Assembly: GCA_030616535.1 (NCBI GenBank)
Contig: JAUWXE010000005.1
Location: 1-22,129, forward strand
Direction: 5' to 3'
Length of the DNA: 22,129 nucleotides
DNA from: Candidatus Aerophobota bacterium
GTDB lineage: Bacteria > Aerophobota > Aerophobia > Aerophobales > AE-B3A
Part shown: piece by piece, positions 12,953-20,914 of the stretch
How the letters are laid out: each line of letters begins with the position of its first letter
Position numbering within the stretch: position 1 is the first letter of the stretch
Translations under genes and position numbers: made by a program
Notes under the pieces: generated by a model
Told to the model about the DNA's origin: nothing
Databases searched by the model: none
What the model saw: the letters and a program-made list of their open reading frames with translations, nothing else

Positions 12953-14128
12953 CTAGTTGAAAGATTTTATACGGCCTAATGTTGACATATAGGCTTCACA
13001 AGCTGGAGGTCCTTCTTTACCTTCGGTGAGAAAAACTTGTGTCTCACATAGGTTTGGAGGAAAAGCCCGATTACGAAAACTTATCACTTTTAACTTTTCA
13101 TAATCTTTGATTTCCTTAAGTCCGTCTACCATACCCCAATCACTCCTGGAAATAACTTTCCCATCAAGCTCGAGACCGAAATCATCTCCCCACACTTCGA
13201 TCATTCTTCCATTGAGCTCACACTTGAGGATTCTTTCTATTATTCTGAGTTCTCGTACTCTCCTTACCGCTGTTTCTTTACCACAGACACGCTTCCTTTT
13301 CTTATCCCAGATCTGAGTGTCGAGAGCCCCCGTCCCTGATAAATAGCTAACAAATCTCGCCCCAGGATTTACTAGCTCATGCCCTTGAAAAAGTTCATCC
13401 AGGTACCTCTTTGCCGCCCCTCTAATATCAATCCTTTCCTGGAATTGGAAGTGAGAAGGCCAAAATCTAAATTTTTTGAGGGAAATAAGCTTTTTTTGAC
13501 TTTTCAATCTCTCCAAATTGCTGGCTGCCATCTTGCTTAACTTACCTTTACTAAAACCCTTTTTTCTTAAGACCTCATTTCTGGAATCTGCCTCAATAGT
13601 AATCTGAGCTAGGGGTCGACCTCTTCGATCGACCCTCACCTCAGGAAGGCAAATCATAACTCCTTTTACCTTAACCTTCTCTTTAGAAAATTGGAGAATC
13701 TCAGCTATCTCATCAACTGCACTCGACCAGGCTTTTCGTTGAGAGGCAGTCAGAAGTTCTTTAGAATAACTCCAGACCTGTCTTCTCTGTTGAGCCGAAT
13801 GAATAGGCTTCGAAGTCCTGACTGATGTATAGATATAACCCTCAGCCCCACTGACTGGACAGGCAATGATTTTATACCTTAATTCAGCCTCAATCAGGTC
13901 CACCAGTCTTTTTTCTAGCTGCTGAATGGAAGCCCCCGAAAGAATCACTAGAACTCCCTCTTTAAGGAATTCTCTGAAAAAATCTCTCTGCTTGTCCGTC
14001 AAGCAGTATTTCTCCGGCATAGCCTTGAGGCCTGCCTCAATCTTTCTTAGTTCTTCGGTGCCGAGATCACCGGTAGGCCAACTGAGGGTGAAGTCATTGT
14101 CGGCAAAGATTATCTTTCTTCTGAACAT
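12953..14128 (-). CDS. Divergent HAD-superfamily (phosphatase-like) protein
   Basis: A 391-residue cytosolic protein. The start holds a HAD motif I, D10-N-D12-F-T14 (DxDxT: nucleophile Asp, acid/base Asp and Thr). Motif II may be the Ser in VILSGAS (61-67). A basic segment (IWDKKRKRVCGKETAVRRV) may provide motif III, and GDDFGLELDG is a plausible acidic motif IV. It is longer than usual HAD phosphatases, with a large middle (cap-like) region containing RRGRPLAQITIEADSRNE, and could be distantly related to the phosphomannomutase/Cof group. The substrate is unknown. The start ATG lies 31 bases after the PfkB kinase stop, suggesting a linked step, for example acting on the kinase product or recycling it. 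The family call rests mainly on the motif I pattern. Confidence 0.5.
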   Translation of the reverse strand: MFRRKIIFADNDFTLSWPTGDLGTEELRKIEAGLKAMPEKYCLTDKQRDFFREFLKEGVLVILSGASIQQLEKRLVDLIEAELRYKIIACPVSGAEGYIYTSVRTSKPIHSAQQRRQVWSYSKELLTASQRKAWSSAVDEIAEILQFSKEKVKVKGVMICLPEVRVDRRGRPLAQITIEADSRNEVLRKKGFSKGKLSKMAASNLERLKSQKKLISLKKFRFWPSHFQFQERIDIRGAAKRYLDELFQGHELVNPGARFVSYLSGTGALDTQIWDKKRKRVCGKETAVRRVRELRIIERILKCELNGRMIEVWGDDFGLELDGKVISRSDWGMVDGLKEIKDYEKLKVISFRNRAFPPNLCETQVFLTEGKEGPPACEAYMSTLGRIKSFN

Positions 14129-14159
14129 TGTCCGAATTGTCCAAATAATAAATGAACTT

Positions 14160-15020
14160 TCATGCCCAGCTTTCCCTTATTCTTATTTTCGTCGGTATCC
14201 CCACTCTCCCGACGGCAAGACCTCCACAGTAATTAGCAATCTGGGCACATTTTTCCAGAGAATATCCTCTCAAGATGCCATAAGCAAATCCACCCATGAA
14301 GAAATCACCTGCCCCGGTAGGATCCTTTTCGGGTAATGGTCGAGTAGGAACCTCCAGCTCTTTCCCCTTTTTGATAATCTTGCAGCCCTCTTTTCCCTTC
14401 GTTAATAAAACGGTGGTCTTTCTCGAGATTTCTTTCACCTTTACAAATTGTGATTCCAGTCTATTTAACCTCAAAAAATCAATCGTGGGCAGCACCTCGT
14501 AGAATTCCGTTTTGGCTAAATCAACATGATAGACTCTGCCGAGTTGGTCCACTTTTCTAATGAGTCCCTGCACGTCGCAGAAGATAATCTGGCAAAGCGA
14601 AGATAACCTCTCAATGGTTTCAGGTAGAACTTCTCTGATGACTCCTGCGATGAGACCGATTTTGGACTTCGATTGAACATCTTGGGGAAAAATAGGCTCA
14701 CAAATGCTCCTGACCTCCTGGATTTTTTCACTACTGTGGTAACGGTTGACAAAGCAGGTGGTTGGTTTTGTGACTAGACTAGGTTTTTGGGGAAACTCAG
14801 AGAAGTACTTAAAGTCCGGACCAACCTTGGAAACTATGCTATAGTTTACCTGACTGTGACTCTTCTTCTCCTTGTTCCTTACGGCCTCGTTTAAACTCTC
14901 TAAAAGTCTGGATATATAAGAGGGAGGTCCACCCAATCTGAGAAATTGTCTATCTTTCCGGACGATGATATCGTGAGTGCAATGTCCAGTAATAAGTATA
15001 TCGAGCATACGTGTGTCCAT
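14160..15020 (-). CDS. PfkB-family carbohydrate kinase (inositol 3-kinase-like)
   Basis: A 286-residue kinase of the ribokinase fold. The signature DPTGAGDFFMGGF begins at residue 233, with catalytic base D239; the N-terminal substrate-binding LGGPPSYIS and VSKVGPDFKY segments are present. Overall layout, including CEPIFPQDV, VLPETIERL, CDVQGLIRKVDQLG and NRLE, resembles plant-type myo-inositol 3-kinase more than ribo- or fructokinase by memory. The substrate is therefore likely a cyclitol or sugar, but this is inference. The ATG at 15018-15020 has GGAGAG about 7 bases upstream. A promoter precedes it, and an MFS transporter and HAD protein flank it. Confidence 0.78.
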   Translation of the reverse strand: MDTRMLDILITGHCTHDIIVRKDRQFLRLGGPPSYISRLLESLNEAVRNKEKKSHSQVNYSIVSKVGPDFKYFSEFPQKPSLVTKPTTCFVNRYHSSEKIQEVRSICEPIFPQDVQSKSKIGLIAGVIREVLPETIERLSSLCQIIFCDVQGLIRKVDQLGRVYHVDLAKTEFYEVLPTIDFLRLNRLESQFVKVKEISRKTTVLLTKGKEGCKIIKKGKELEVPTRPLPEKDPTGAGDFFMGGFAYGILRGYSLEKCAQIANYCGGLAVGRVGIPTKIRIRESWA

Positions 15021-15110
15021 TCGAACTCTCCTTTTTTAACTATTTTTCGCATCAGTTTATTTAATGGATTAGTTACAACAAAAATTACCAATTTTGGAAA
15101 GCTTGATACT

Positions 15111-15139
15111 ACTATACCAGAAAATTCTCTTATTGAAAA
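15111..15139 (-). promoter_or_regulatory. Promoter ahead of the PfkB kinase
   Basis: On the minus strand, TTTTCA (15134-15139), a 17-base spacer and TATAGT (15111-15116, 5 of 6). The -35 is weak, so it may need an activator or supplement read-through from the MFS gene. Confidence 0.45.
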
Positions 15140-15152
15140 GGCAAGATCCAGC

Positions 15153-15167
15153 CCGAAAGATTTTCGG
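15153..15167. other. Short hairpin after the MFS gene
   Basis: CCGAAA (15153-15158) and TTTCGG (15162-15167) form a perfect 6-bp stem with a 3-base loop, 25 bases after the MFS stop. No T-run follows on the minus strand, so it may stabilise mRNA rather than terminate it. Confidence 0.4.
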
Positions 15168-15191
15168 CAGCAAAGTAACGATCTCTTAGGC

Positions 15192-16367
15192 TCATTTAAT
15201 TGTGCTTTTGGTAAGATAGATAAAAAGTGCTCCCGCCAGAACAAGAGGAATAGTGCTCAACTGCAAAGCTAGAATTAGCCCTAAATGGTCGGCCAGCAGC
15301 CCTATTATCCCCGGAGCAGCCGCACCCACCAGAATGGATAAGCACTGGATTAACCCATAGATTTTTCCGCGGGCATAAATCGAGGTTAGATTAGCCAGAT
15401 AAACGTTCTGGGGAGGAAACACGCCCGAGTAAAAGACCCCAAAAAGAATGAGCAATAAAGCTAAGCTAATGGGGTTGGTAGTTAGAGTCAATAGAAAAAC
15501 GATGGGGATACCAGCAATAGTCACTACCTGAATGACCAGCAAGGAAGAAAACCTATCCACCAGTTTACCACTGAAGAAGGATCCCATCACTCCTCCCATA
15601 GCTATAAGTACAAAAAAGTAACTAGCCTTTTCTATGGATAGACCTTTCACATCCACCATGAAGGTGGGGATGAAGTTATTCACTCCATAAAAGCTTATGG
15701 TTAGAGCCAGGTTGGCGGTAAAGAAGACAACTAGGAGAGATAAAGTACCCTGGGACAAGGAAGGTGACTTTACTTCGGTTTTGTCCTGTGGGTCCTGCCT
15801 TTTTATTAAAAAACTGAGCGATCGGAAAAAAAAGGGAGCAAATACCAGACCTGGCCAGGCAAGAATAAAAATTATCTGCCGCCAGGTTAACATCCTGCCG
15901 GCCAGATAAGATACTCCGATAAGCATGACTGCCGATCCTACCCATCCCCAGAGCATAAAAATACCTAAGACTCTACCTCTTCTTTTTGAGAATAAATCCA
16001 TAAGCAAGGCAATTGTGCTGGGATGAAAAGTGCTGGCCCCTGCACCCACCAGTGCCGAGGCAAGAAGTAGTTGCCAGTAAAAGCTGCTTTTACTACAGAG
16101 CATCAGAGCCAGAGAAGCAATTAAGAATCCTCCGCTTAAGATAATCCTTCGGCCAAAACGGTCACCTAAATAGCCGGTAATAAAAGAACCCAGGCCGGTG
16201 ACGATGGTAAAAGAGGTGATCAGAAGGCCTGCCTGAATATAACTTAGCCCAAATTCCTCTTTAATGAGAGGTAGAAGAACCGGAAAGATAAACCAGTACA
16301 TATCACTTAAGGCATGGGCGAAGGATGTTGACCTCAGGATATTTAGGGACCGATTTTTTCTGCTCAT
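15192..16367 (-). CDS. Major facilitator superfamily transporter (Fsr/FsmR-like)
   Basis: A 391-residue inner-membrane transporter with about 12 hydrophobic helices. The loop between helices 2 and 3 has the MFS motif GYLGDRFGRR. The start (FAHALSDMYWFIFPVLLPLI, then KEEFGLSYIQAGLL) and the FHPSTIALL segment are like the fosmidomycin-resistance (Fsr) branch, which exports small drugs or transports organic anions and sugars. The real substrate is not known. I start at ATG 16365-16367; a TTG four codons earlier is less likely. It is the first gene of a run with the PfkB kinase and HAD protein, so uptake of the kinase substrate is one hypothesis and export another. A terminator-like hairpin sits in its leader. 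Confidence 0.8.
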   Translation of the reverse strand: MSRKNRSLNILRSTSFAHALSDMYWFIFPVLLPLIKEEFGLSYIQAGLLITSFTIVTGLGSFITGYLGDRFGRRIILSGGFLIASLALMLCSKSSFYWQLLLASALVGAGASTFHPSTIALLMDLFSKRRGRVLGIFMLWGWVGSAVMLIGVSYLAGRMLTWRQIIFILAWPGLVFAPFFFRSLSFLIKRQDPQDKTEVKSPSLSQGTLSLLVVFFTANLALTISFYGVNNFIPTFMVDVKGLSIEKASYFFVLIAMGGVMGSFFSGKLVDRFSSLLVIQVVTIAGIPIVFLLTLTTNPISLALLLILFGVFYSGVFPPQNVYLANLTSIYARGKIYGLIQCLSILVGAAAPGIIGLLADHLGLILALQLSTIPLVLAGALFIYLTKSTIK

Positions 16368-16431
16368 AGGTGATTCCAAATTCTCTCAAAACTTTGCTTC
16401 TAGGAAAATAGAGGAAAAGAATTTACAAAAA

Positions 16432-16458
16432 AGTGGGCAAGCTGATTCCTTGCCCACT
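16432..16458 (-). terminator. Intrinsic terminator in the MFS leader
   Basis: A perfect 10-bp inverted repeat AGTGGGCAAG/CTTGCCCACT (16432-16441 and 16449-16458) with a 7-base loop. On the minus strand it is followed by TTTTTTG. It lies about 65 bases before the MFS start codon and about 22 bases after the predicted transcription start. Confidence 0.75.
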
Positions 16459-16487
16459 GATAAAGCGATAGCGAAGGCTCTAAACTT

Positions 16488-16516
16488 ATCTTATCATCAT
16501 CGAGCATCCTTGTCAA
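16488..16516 (-). promoter_or_regulatory. Strong promoter facing the MFS gene
   Basis: Exact TTGACA (16511-16516), 17-base spacer, TAAGAT (16488-16493, 5 of 6). The predicted start is near 16481, so the first thing transcribed is a short 22-base stretch and then the terminator hairpin. Confidence 0.7.
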
Positions 16517-16587
16517 AGGTCGCGTGAAAAGGAAACAATGCTGGTAAAAATTGGCTACTTTTCTTCATATGCTCTGGTATGATGATC

Positions 16588-16615
16588 TTGCAGTAATTAG
16601 ATTTTCAGGTATAAT
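16588..16615 (+). promoter_or_regulatory. Promoter for the YesL-like gene
   Basis: Plus strand: TTGCAG (16588-16593), 16-base spacer, exact TATAAT (16610-16615). The ATG at 16614 falls inside the -10 box, so it cannot be the start on this transcript; a later codon must be used. Confidence 0.65.
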
Positions 16616-16634
16616 GTTAAAGAGGAAAAGACAA

Positions 16635-17435
16635 TTGTTAAAAGAAAATAACCAAGTTGGTAAACCGTCCATAGGACGGGCCATAAAGTTTACTTTGGGG
16701 GATGCCTATCATAATGTAGGTAAGCTTATCCTTAGTAACTTATTTTGGACAGCTACCTTTGTTCCCTTTCTATTAGTGGGTCTCGAGATCAGAAAAAATC
16801 TCTCCCCCTTGCTTCTTCTTTTGCTGGCCGGATGCTTTCTTTTAACTTCTCCTGCACTGGCGGGGATATTTGTTATTTCCCGAAAAATTGCCATAAAGGA
16901 GCACGAAATAGAGATGAGAGATTTCCTTACTGGGATGAAAGATCATTGGAAGAAAAGCCTTGTCCTGTCTCTTATTTGTGTGATAATCCCTTTAGTAGCT
17001 GGATCTTCCTTAATGTTCTATGGACAATTGGCTAGAGCCAGCTCGTTGAGTGTGATTCTTTGGATAATCAACATTTGGATATTGATCTTTTTCTTCCTGG
17101 CTCAAGTTTATTTCTTTCCCCTTATGATAGGGCAGAAAATGGGAATAATTCAAATCTTAAGGACTTCTTTTTTGCTAGCTTTGAATAATGTTGGGTTTAC
17201 AGTTGTAATTCTTCTCTTTGAAATAGCTATTCTTTTCCTCTCCTCTATTACGGGAGTTATCTTTCTGGCCGGAGTGAGTATGATTGCTCTTCTTCAAAGC
17301 AATGCCTTCATTGAAGTAGCCAAAAGATATACCGGGGAGGAGATAAGAAAAGAGGTGAAAAGAGAAGAAGGGGCTCAAAAGAAAACCTTAAGAGATGTTA
17401 TTCGAAACCTCTTTTTCCCCTGGAAATATGATTGA
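16635..17435 (+). CDS. YesL/DUF624-like integral membrane protein
   Basis: The only plus-strand gene. It encodes about 266 residues with several membrane segments and basic loops: LILSNLFWTATFVPFLLVGL, LLLLLLAGCFLLTSPALAGI, LSLICVIIPLVAGSSLMF, a long pair near the middle, and a C-terminal basic tail (EIRKEVKREEGAQKKTLRD). This fits DUF624/YesL proteins, which are often found near sugar-uptake genes and have no known biochemical role. I choose TTG 16635-16637, preceded by AGAGG at a normal distance and downstream of the promoter; an upstream ATG at 16614 overlaps the -10 box. It is divergent from the MFS gene and convergent with trpA. Confidence 0.6.
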   Translation: MLKENNQVGKPSIGRAIKFTLGDAYHNVGKLILSNLFWTATFVPFLLVGLEIRKNLSPLLLLLLAGCFLLTSPALAGIFVISRKIAIKEHEIEMRDFLTGMKDHWKKSLVLSLICVIIPLVAGSSLMFYGQLARASSLSVILWIINIWILIFFFLAQVYFFPLMIGQKMGIIQILRTSFLLALNNVGFTVVILLFEIAILFLSSITGVIFLAGVSMIALLQSNAFIEVAKRYTGEEIRKEVKREEGAQKKTLRDVIRNLFFPWKYD

Positions 17436-17545
17436 GAGCGGGTACGGATCTATTATGATTTTGCAGTTTTTTGAGCCGTGGAAAATGAACAAGAGATAAG
17501 GCTATTTAAGGAACAGTTTGACCATGGAAGGAAAATTGCGAGAAA

Positions 17546-18346
17546 TTAATTAACATTTATTGCCCGGGCTAATCTTTCGGCGAAAGTTCCCACTTCTCTT
17601 AGCAGGTTTTTGTTACCCCTATATTTTTCTATTCTTTTAACAATGGCACTCCCCACAATTACCGCATCAGCTAAAGAAGCAGCTTTTTTTGCTGCCTGGG
17701 GTGAGGAGATGCCAAATCCTATCCCGATAGGCTTTGAGGTAAGCATACGTATCTTACCTATCAATTCTTTTAGGTCCTCTTCTCCTTTTCTCGCATCGCC
17801 GGTTATACCGGTGTAAGAGACGCAGTAGATAAATCCTGTACTGGAGGCCGAGACCAGCTTTATCCTCTCTTCGGAGCTAACCGGGGTGAGGAGAAAAATG
17901 GTATCAAGGTTATTTTTGTCTGCCTCCTTTTTTAGATCATTGGCCTCCTCAGGGGGAAGATCGGCAACTATTAATCCGTCAAGACCTACCTGAGAGAATC
18001 TTTTCACAAATTCTGCTTCCCCAAATTTAAAAATGGGGTTGTAATATCCCATCAGAACCAGGGGAATTGTTGTCTTTTGGCGTAGTTGTCTAACTAATTC
18101 CAGAATTTTGAGAAGAGAAATTCTTTTCTTTAACGCTCTTTGGGAAGATTTTTGAATTACCGGTCCATCGGCAATAGGATCAGAGAAGGGGACTCCTAGC
18201 TCTACCATATCTGCTCCTCTTTTCTCCAGTTCCAATACTAAAGATTTGGTGACCTCTAAATTGGGATCTCCGGCCGTTATAAAGGGGATAAAAGCCTTTT
18301 TTCCTTCAGATTTTAATTTCTTAAACTTTGCCTCGAGGCGATTCAT
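17546..18346 (-). CDS. trpA: Tryptophan synthase alpha chain TrpA
   Basis: Cleaves indole-3-glycerol phosphate to indole and glyceraldehyde 3-phosphate. The 266 residues have the usual length and catalytic E49 (MVELGVPFSDP) and D60 (ADGP). The phosphate-binding GIGFGIS and DAVIVGSAIV blocks are present. The ATG overlaps trpB by 26 bases and has a strong GGAGG ribosome site inside trpB. It is the last gene of the trp operon; I find no convincing terminator in the 110 bases after it. Confidence 0.96.
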   Translation of the reverse strand: MNRLEAKFKKLKSEGKKAFIPFITAGDPNLEVTKSLVLELEKRGADMVELGVPFSDPIADGPVIQKSSQRALKKRISLLKILELVRQLRQKTTIPLVLMGYYNPIFKFGEAEFVKRFSQVGLDGLIVADLPPEEANDLKKEADKNNLDTIFLLTPVSSEERIKLVSASSTGFIYCVSYTGITGDARKGEEDLKELIGKIRMLTSKPIGIGFGISSPQAAKKAASLADAVIVGSAIVKRIEKYRGNKNLLREVGTFAERLARAINVN

Positions 18347-19517
18347 TCCCTACTTCCTCCAGATCTTTATCTCCCCTTCCGGAAAGATTAACTATCACGA
18401 TATCATCTCGTTTCAGTCCGGGAGCAAGCTTCTTGAGGTAGGCAATGGCGTGGGCACTTTCTAAGGCGGGGATGATTCCCTCTATCTCGGAAAGCCATCG
18501 AAAGGCCTCTAATGCCTGGCTGTCGGTAACGGTATAGTATTTCGCTCTACCACTTTCCTTAAGATAGGAATGCTCTGGACCGACCCCCGGATAATCCAGC
18601 CCCGGAGCTACTGAATGAGTGAAAAGGATCTGGCCATTTCTATCCTGCAGAAGATAGCTTTTGCTTCCATGAAGTACCCCAATACTTCCCCTGGCTAAGG
18701 TTGCTCCATGGCGGTAGGTTGATAGCCCTAATCCCCCTGCTTCGATTCCGATAAGCTCTACCTCGTCCTCTAAAAAAGGATAGAAAAGTCCCAGGGAGTT
18801 GCTTCCTCCACCCACACAGGCAAGTAAATAGCCGGGGAGTTTTTTTTCTTTAGCTAAAATTTGTTGCCTGGTTTCTTTTCCGATGACCGATTGAAAATCA
18901 CGCACCATCATAGGGTAGGGGTGAGGACCGACCACTGAGCCTAAGACATAATAGGTGCTTCTTATATTGGTTACCCAATCTCTCATGGCCTCGTTGATAG
19001 CCTCCTTTAAGGTGCAGCTTCCAGAAGATACCGGTATTACTTCCGCTCCCAGCAGCTTCATTCTCGATACATTGAGTTTCTGGCGCCTGATATCCTCATC
19101 TCCCATATAGACCTGGCAGGGTAGGCCTAAAACAGCCGCTGCCGTAGCGGTGGCCACTCCATGCTGACCAGCTCCGGTTTCAGCAATGATACGAGTTTTA
19201 CCCATTTTTTTTGCCAATAGTACCTGTCCTAGGGTGTTATTAATCTTGTGGGCTCCCGTATGGGCTAAATCCTCTCTTTTTAAATAAACCTTGGCTCCCT
19301 TTAGATTATGGGTTAATCTCTCAGCAAAATATAAAGGGGTAGGGCGACCAGCATAATCACTGAGATATAGCTGCAGTTCGGCCTGAAAGCCATTTTTATC
19401 TTCTTTTGCCTGCAGGTAAGCCTCTTCTAGTTCCTGCAAAGCCGGCATGACCGTCTCCGGAACAAACTTTCCTCCAAATTGCCCAAAATGTCCCTTTTTG
19501 TCGGGAAGATAATTCAT
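18321..19517 (-). CDS. trpB: Tryptophan synthase beta chain TrpB
   Basis: Condenses indole with serine using pyridoxal phosphate. The PLP lysine is K91 (HTGAHKINN), the catalytic Glu is E113 (AETGAGQHG), and the phosphate loop is GGGSN (236-240). With 398 residues and the standard N-terminus GHFGQFGGKFVPE it is the TrpB1 type that partners TrpA, not the longer TrpB2. The start overlaps the trpF stop as ATGA. Confidence 0.97.
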   Translation of the reverse strand: MNYLPDKKGHFGQFGGKFVPETVMPALQELEEAYLQAKEDKNGFQAELQLYLSDYAGRPTPLYFAERLTHNLKGAKVYLKREDLAHTGAHKINNTLGQVLLAKKMGKTRIIAETGAGQHGVATATAAAVLGLPCQVYMGDEDIRRQKLNVSRMKLLGAEVIPVSSGSCTLKEAINEAMRDWVTNIRSTYYVLGSVVGPHPYPMMVRDFQSVIGKETRQQILAKEKKLPGYLLACVGGGSNSLGLFYPFLEDEVELIGIEAGGLGLSTYRHGATLARGSIGVLHGSKSYLLQDRNGQILFTHSVAPGLDYPGVGPEHSYLKESGRAKYYTVTDSQALEAFRWLSEIEGIIPALESAHAIAYLKKLAPGLKRDDIVIVNLSGRGDKDLEEVGNESPRGKV

Positions 19518-20128
19518 CCTACTTTCCTTACTATCTTCACTAAACGCTCCAGTTTTTCAGAATCCTTTTTTCCTTCTTTTGATTCTACCCCGCTACTTAC
19601 GTCCACTGCATACGGCCTAACCTCACTTATTGCTCTGGCAATATTGTCTGGATTTAGACCACCGGAGAGAATAAGAGGGACTCCAAGTTTCTTGACCTTC
19701 TTGGCAATTTCCCAGTTAAGGGTTTTTCCTGTTCCTCCTGGGATACCCGGAAGATAGGCATCCAGAAGATATGCGTCCACTTTATAGCCGGCAGCTTTTT
19801 CTATCACGCTCTCGTCCTTAACCCGAAATGATTTTATGATTTTTTGTCTGAATCCCTGGCAATAGACGGGAGTCTCTTCTCCGTGAAACTGCAGACCGGT
19901 TAGGCTGCATAGGTCTACTATCTTCTTCACCTTTTCTTTATCCTCATCGATAAAAACCCCTACCGTGGAAATAAAGGGGGGAAGAAGTTTGACAATCTCA
20001 CATACTACGTTAGGTTCCACTCTTCTGGGACTTTCGGCGAAGATAAAGCCTAGTGCGTCAACTCTTAAATCTGCTGCCCTCAGAGCATCCTCTTTGTTGG
20101 TTATTCCACAGATCTTAATGCGAGTCAT
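19514..20128 (-). CDS. trpF: Phosphoribosylanthranilate isomerase TrpF
   Basis: Isomerises phosphoribosylanthranilate. A 204-residue barrel with catalytic C7 (KICGIT) and D123 (LLDAYLPG), then GGTGKTLNW and the phosphate-binding LSGGLNPDN and VDVSSGVE. ATG start, overlapping trpC by 14 bases in another frame. Confidence 0.95.
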   Translation of the reverse strand: MTRIKICGITNKEDALRAADLRVDALGFIFAESPRRVEPNVVCEIVKLLPPFISTVGVFIDEDKEKVKKIVDLCSLTGLQFHGEETPVYCQGFRQKIIKSFRVKDESVIEKAAGYKVDAYLLDAYLPGIPGGTGKTLNWEIAKKVKKLGVPLILSGGLNPDNIARAISEVRPYAVDVSSGVESKEGKKDSEKLERLVKIVRKVG

Positions 20129-20900
20129 TTCCTAAAAGTTCCTTTAGCTTTTTACCTACATTTTTACTTCTCAGTAAACTCTCACCTATCAAAAAAGCAT
20201 CTACTCCCAACCTTTTTAGTCTCTCAATATCTTTTTCATTTTTAATCCCACTTTCGCTTACCACGACCTTATGAGAAGGGATCTTTTGCATAAGGTCAAA
20301 AGTAACTTCTAGATCCACTTTAAAAGTTTGAAGATCACGGTTATTAATACCAATAATATCCACGGGAAGATCCTTGATCTTCTGCCAATCGTCTTCCCGG
20401 TGAATTTCCACCAGGCAGGACATATCTAATTCTCGGGCCAAATCCAAATAACTTTTTAACTTTTCTCTTTCCAGGATAGAAGCCATCAAAAGAACGGCAT
20501 CGGCTCCGAGAATTTTTGCCTCGTAAATCTGATACTCGTCCAGAATGAACTCCTTGGCCAATATGGGTAAGGAGGTAACTTTTCTAACTTCGACTACATC
20601 CTTCAGGTCTCCTCCAAAAAATCTTTTGTCAATCAATATGGAGATAGCTGAGGCACCGTGCTCCTCATAAATTCTGGCTAGTTTACCGGGATTAAAATCT
20701 TCCACTAGAGTCCCTGCTGAGGGAGAGAATTGCTTAATTTCAGCGATAATATTAGTTTTTCCCCGACGTGAGATGCGTTCTTTGAAATTATTACCCTCAG
20801 CCTCATCAATTATTCTCGCTTTTAGAACCTCTAAAGGGACCTTTCTTTTTCGCCTCCTCACTTCCCTTATTTTATTTTCTAATATTCTTGATAAGAGCAA
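20115..20900 (-). CDS. trpC: Indole-3-glycerol phosphate synthase TrpC
   Basis: Forms indole-3-glycerol phosphate. The 261 residues have IIAEIKQFSPSAG (family EIKxxSPSxG), LAKEFILDEYQIYEA with GADAVLLM, and the NNRDLQTF and SESGI blocks. The start is TTG (20898-20900) with GAGG upstream. In a common variant the usual Asp of KDF is Glu here (KEF). It lies 14 bases after the trpD stop. Confidence 0.95.
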   Translation of the reverse strand: MLLSRILENKIREVRRRKRKVPLEVLKARIIDEAEGNNFKERISRRGKTNIIAEIKQFSPSAGTLVEDFNPGKLARIYEEHGASAISILIDKRFFGGDLKDVVEVRKVTSLPILAKEFILDEYQIYEAKILGADAVLLMASILEREKLKSYLDLARELDMSCLVEIHREDDWQKIKDLPVDIIGINNRDLQTFKVDLEVTFDLMQKIPSHKVVVSESGIKNEKDIERLKRLGVDAFLIGESLLRSKNVGKKLKELLGNDSH

Positions 20901-20914
20901 AAAATTCCTCGCTT

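Noticed and set aside
14900..15244. Minus-strand 114-codon frame overlapping the PfkB start
   Set aside because: It overlaps the clear kinase and the end of the MFS gene and has no recognisable domain.
17436..17545. Terminator between the YesL-like gene and trpA
   Set aside because: I could not find a GC stem with a T-run on either strand in this convergent gap.
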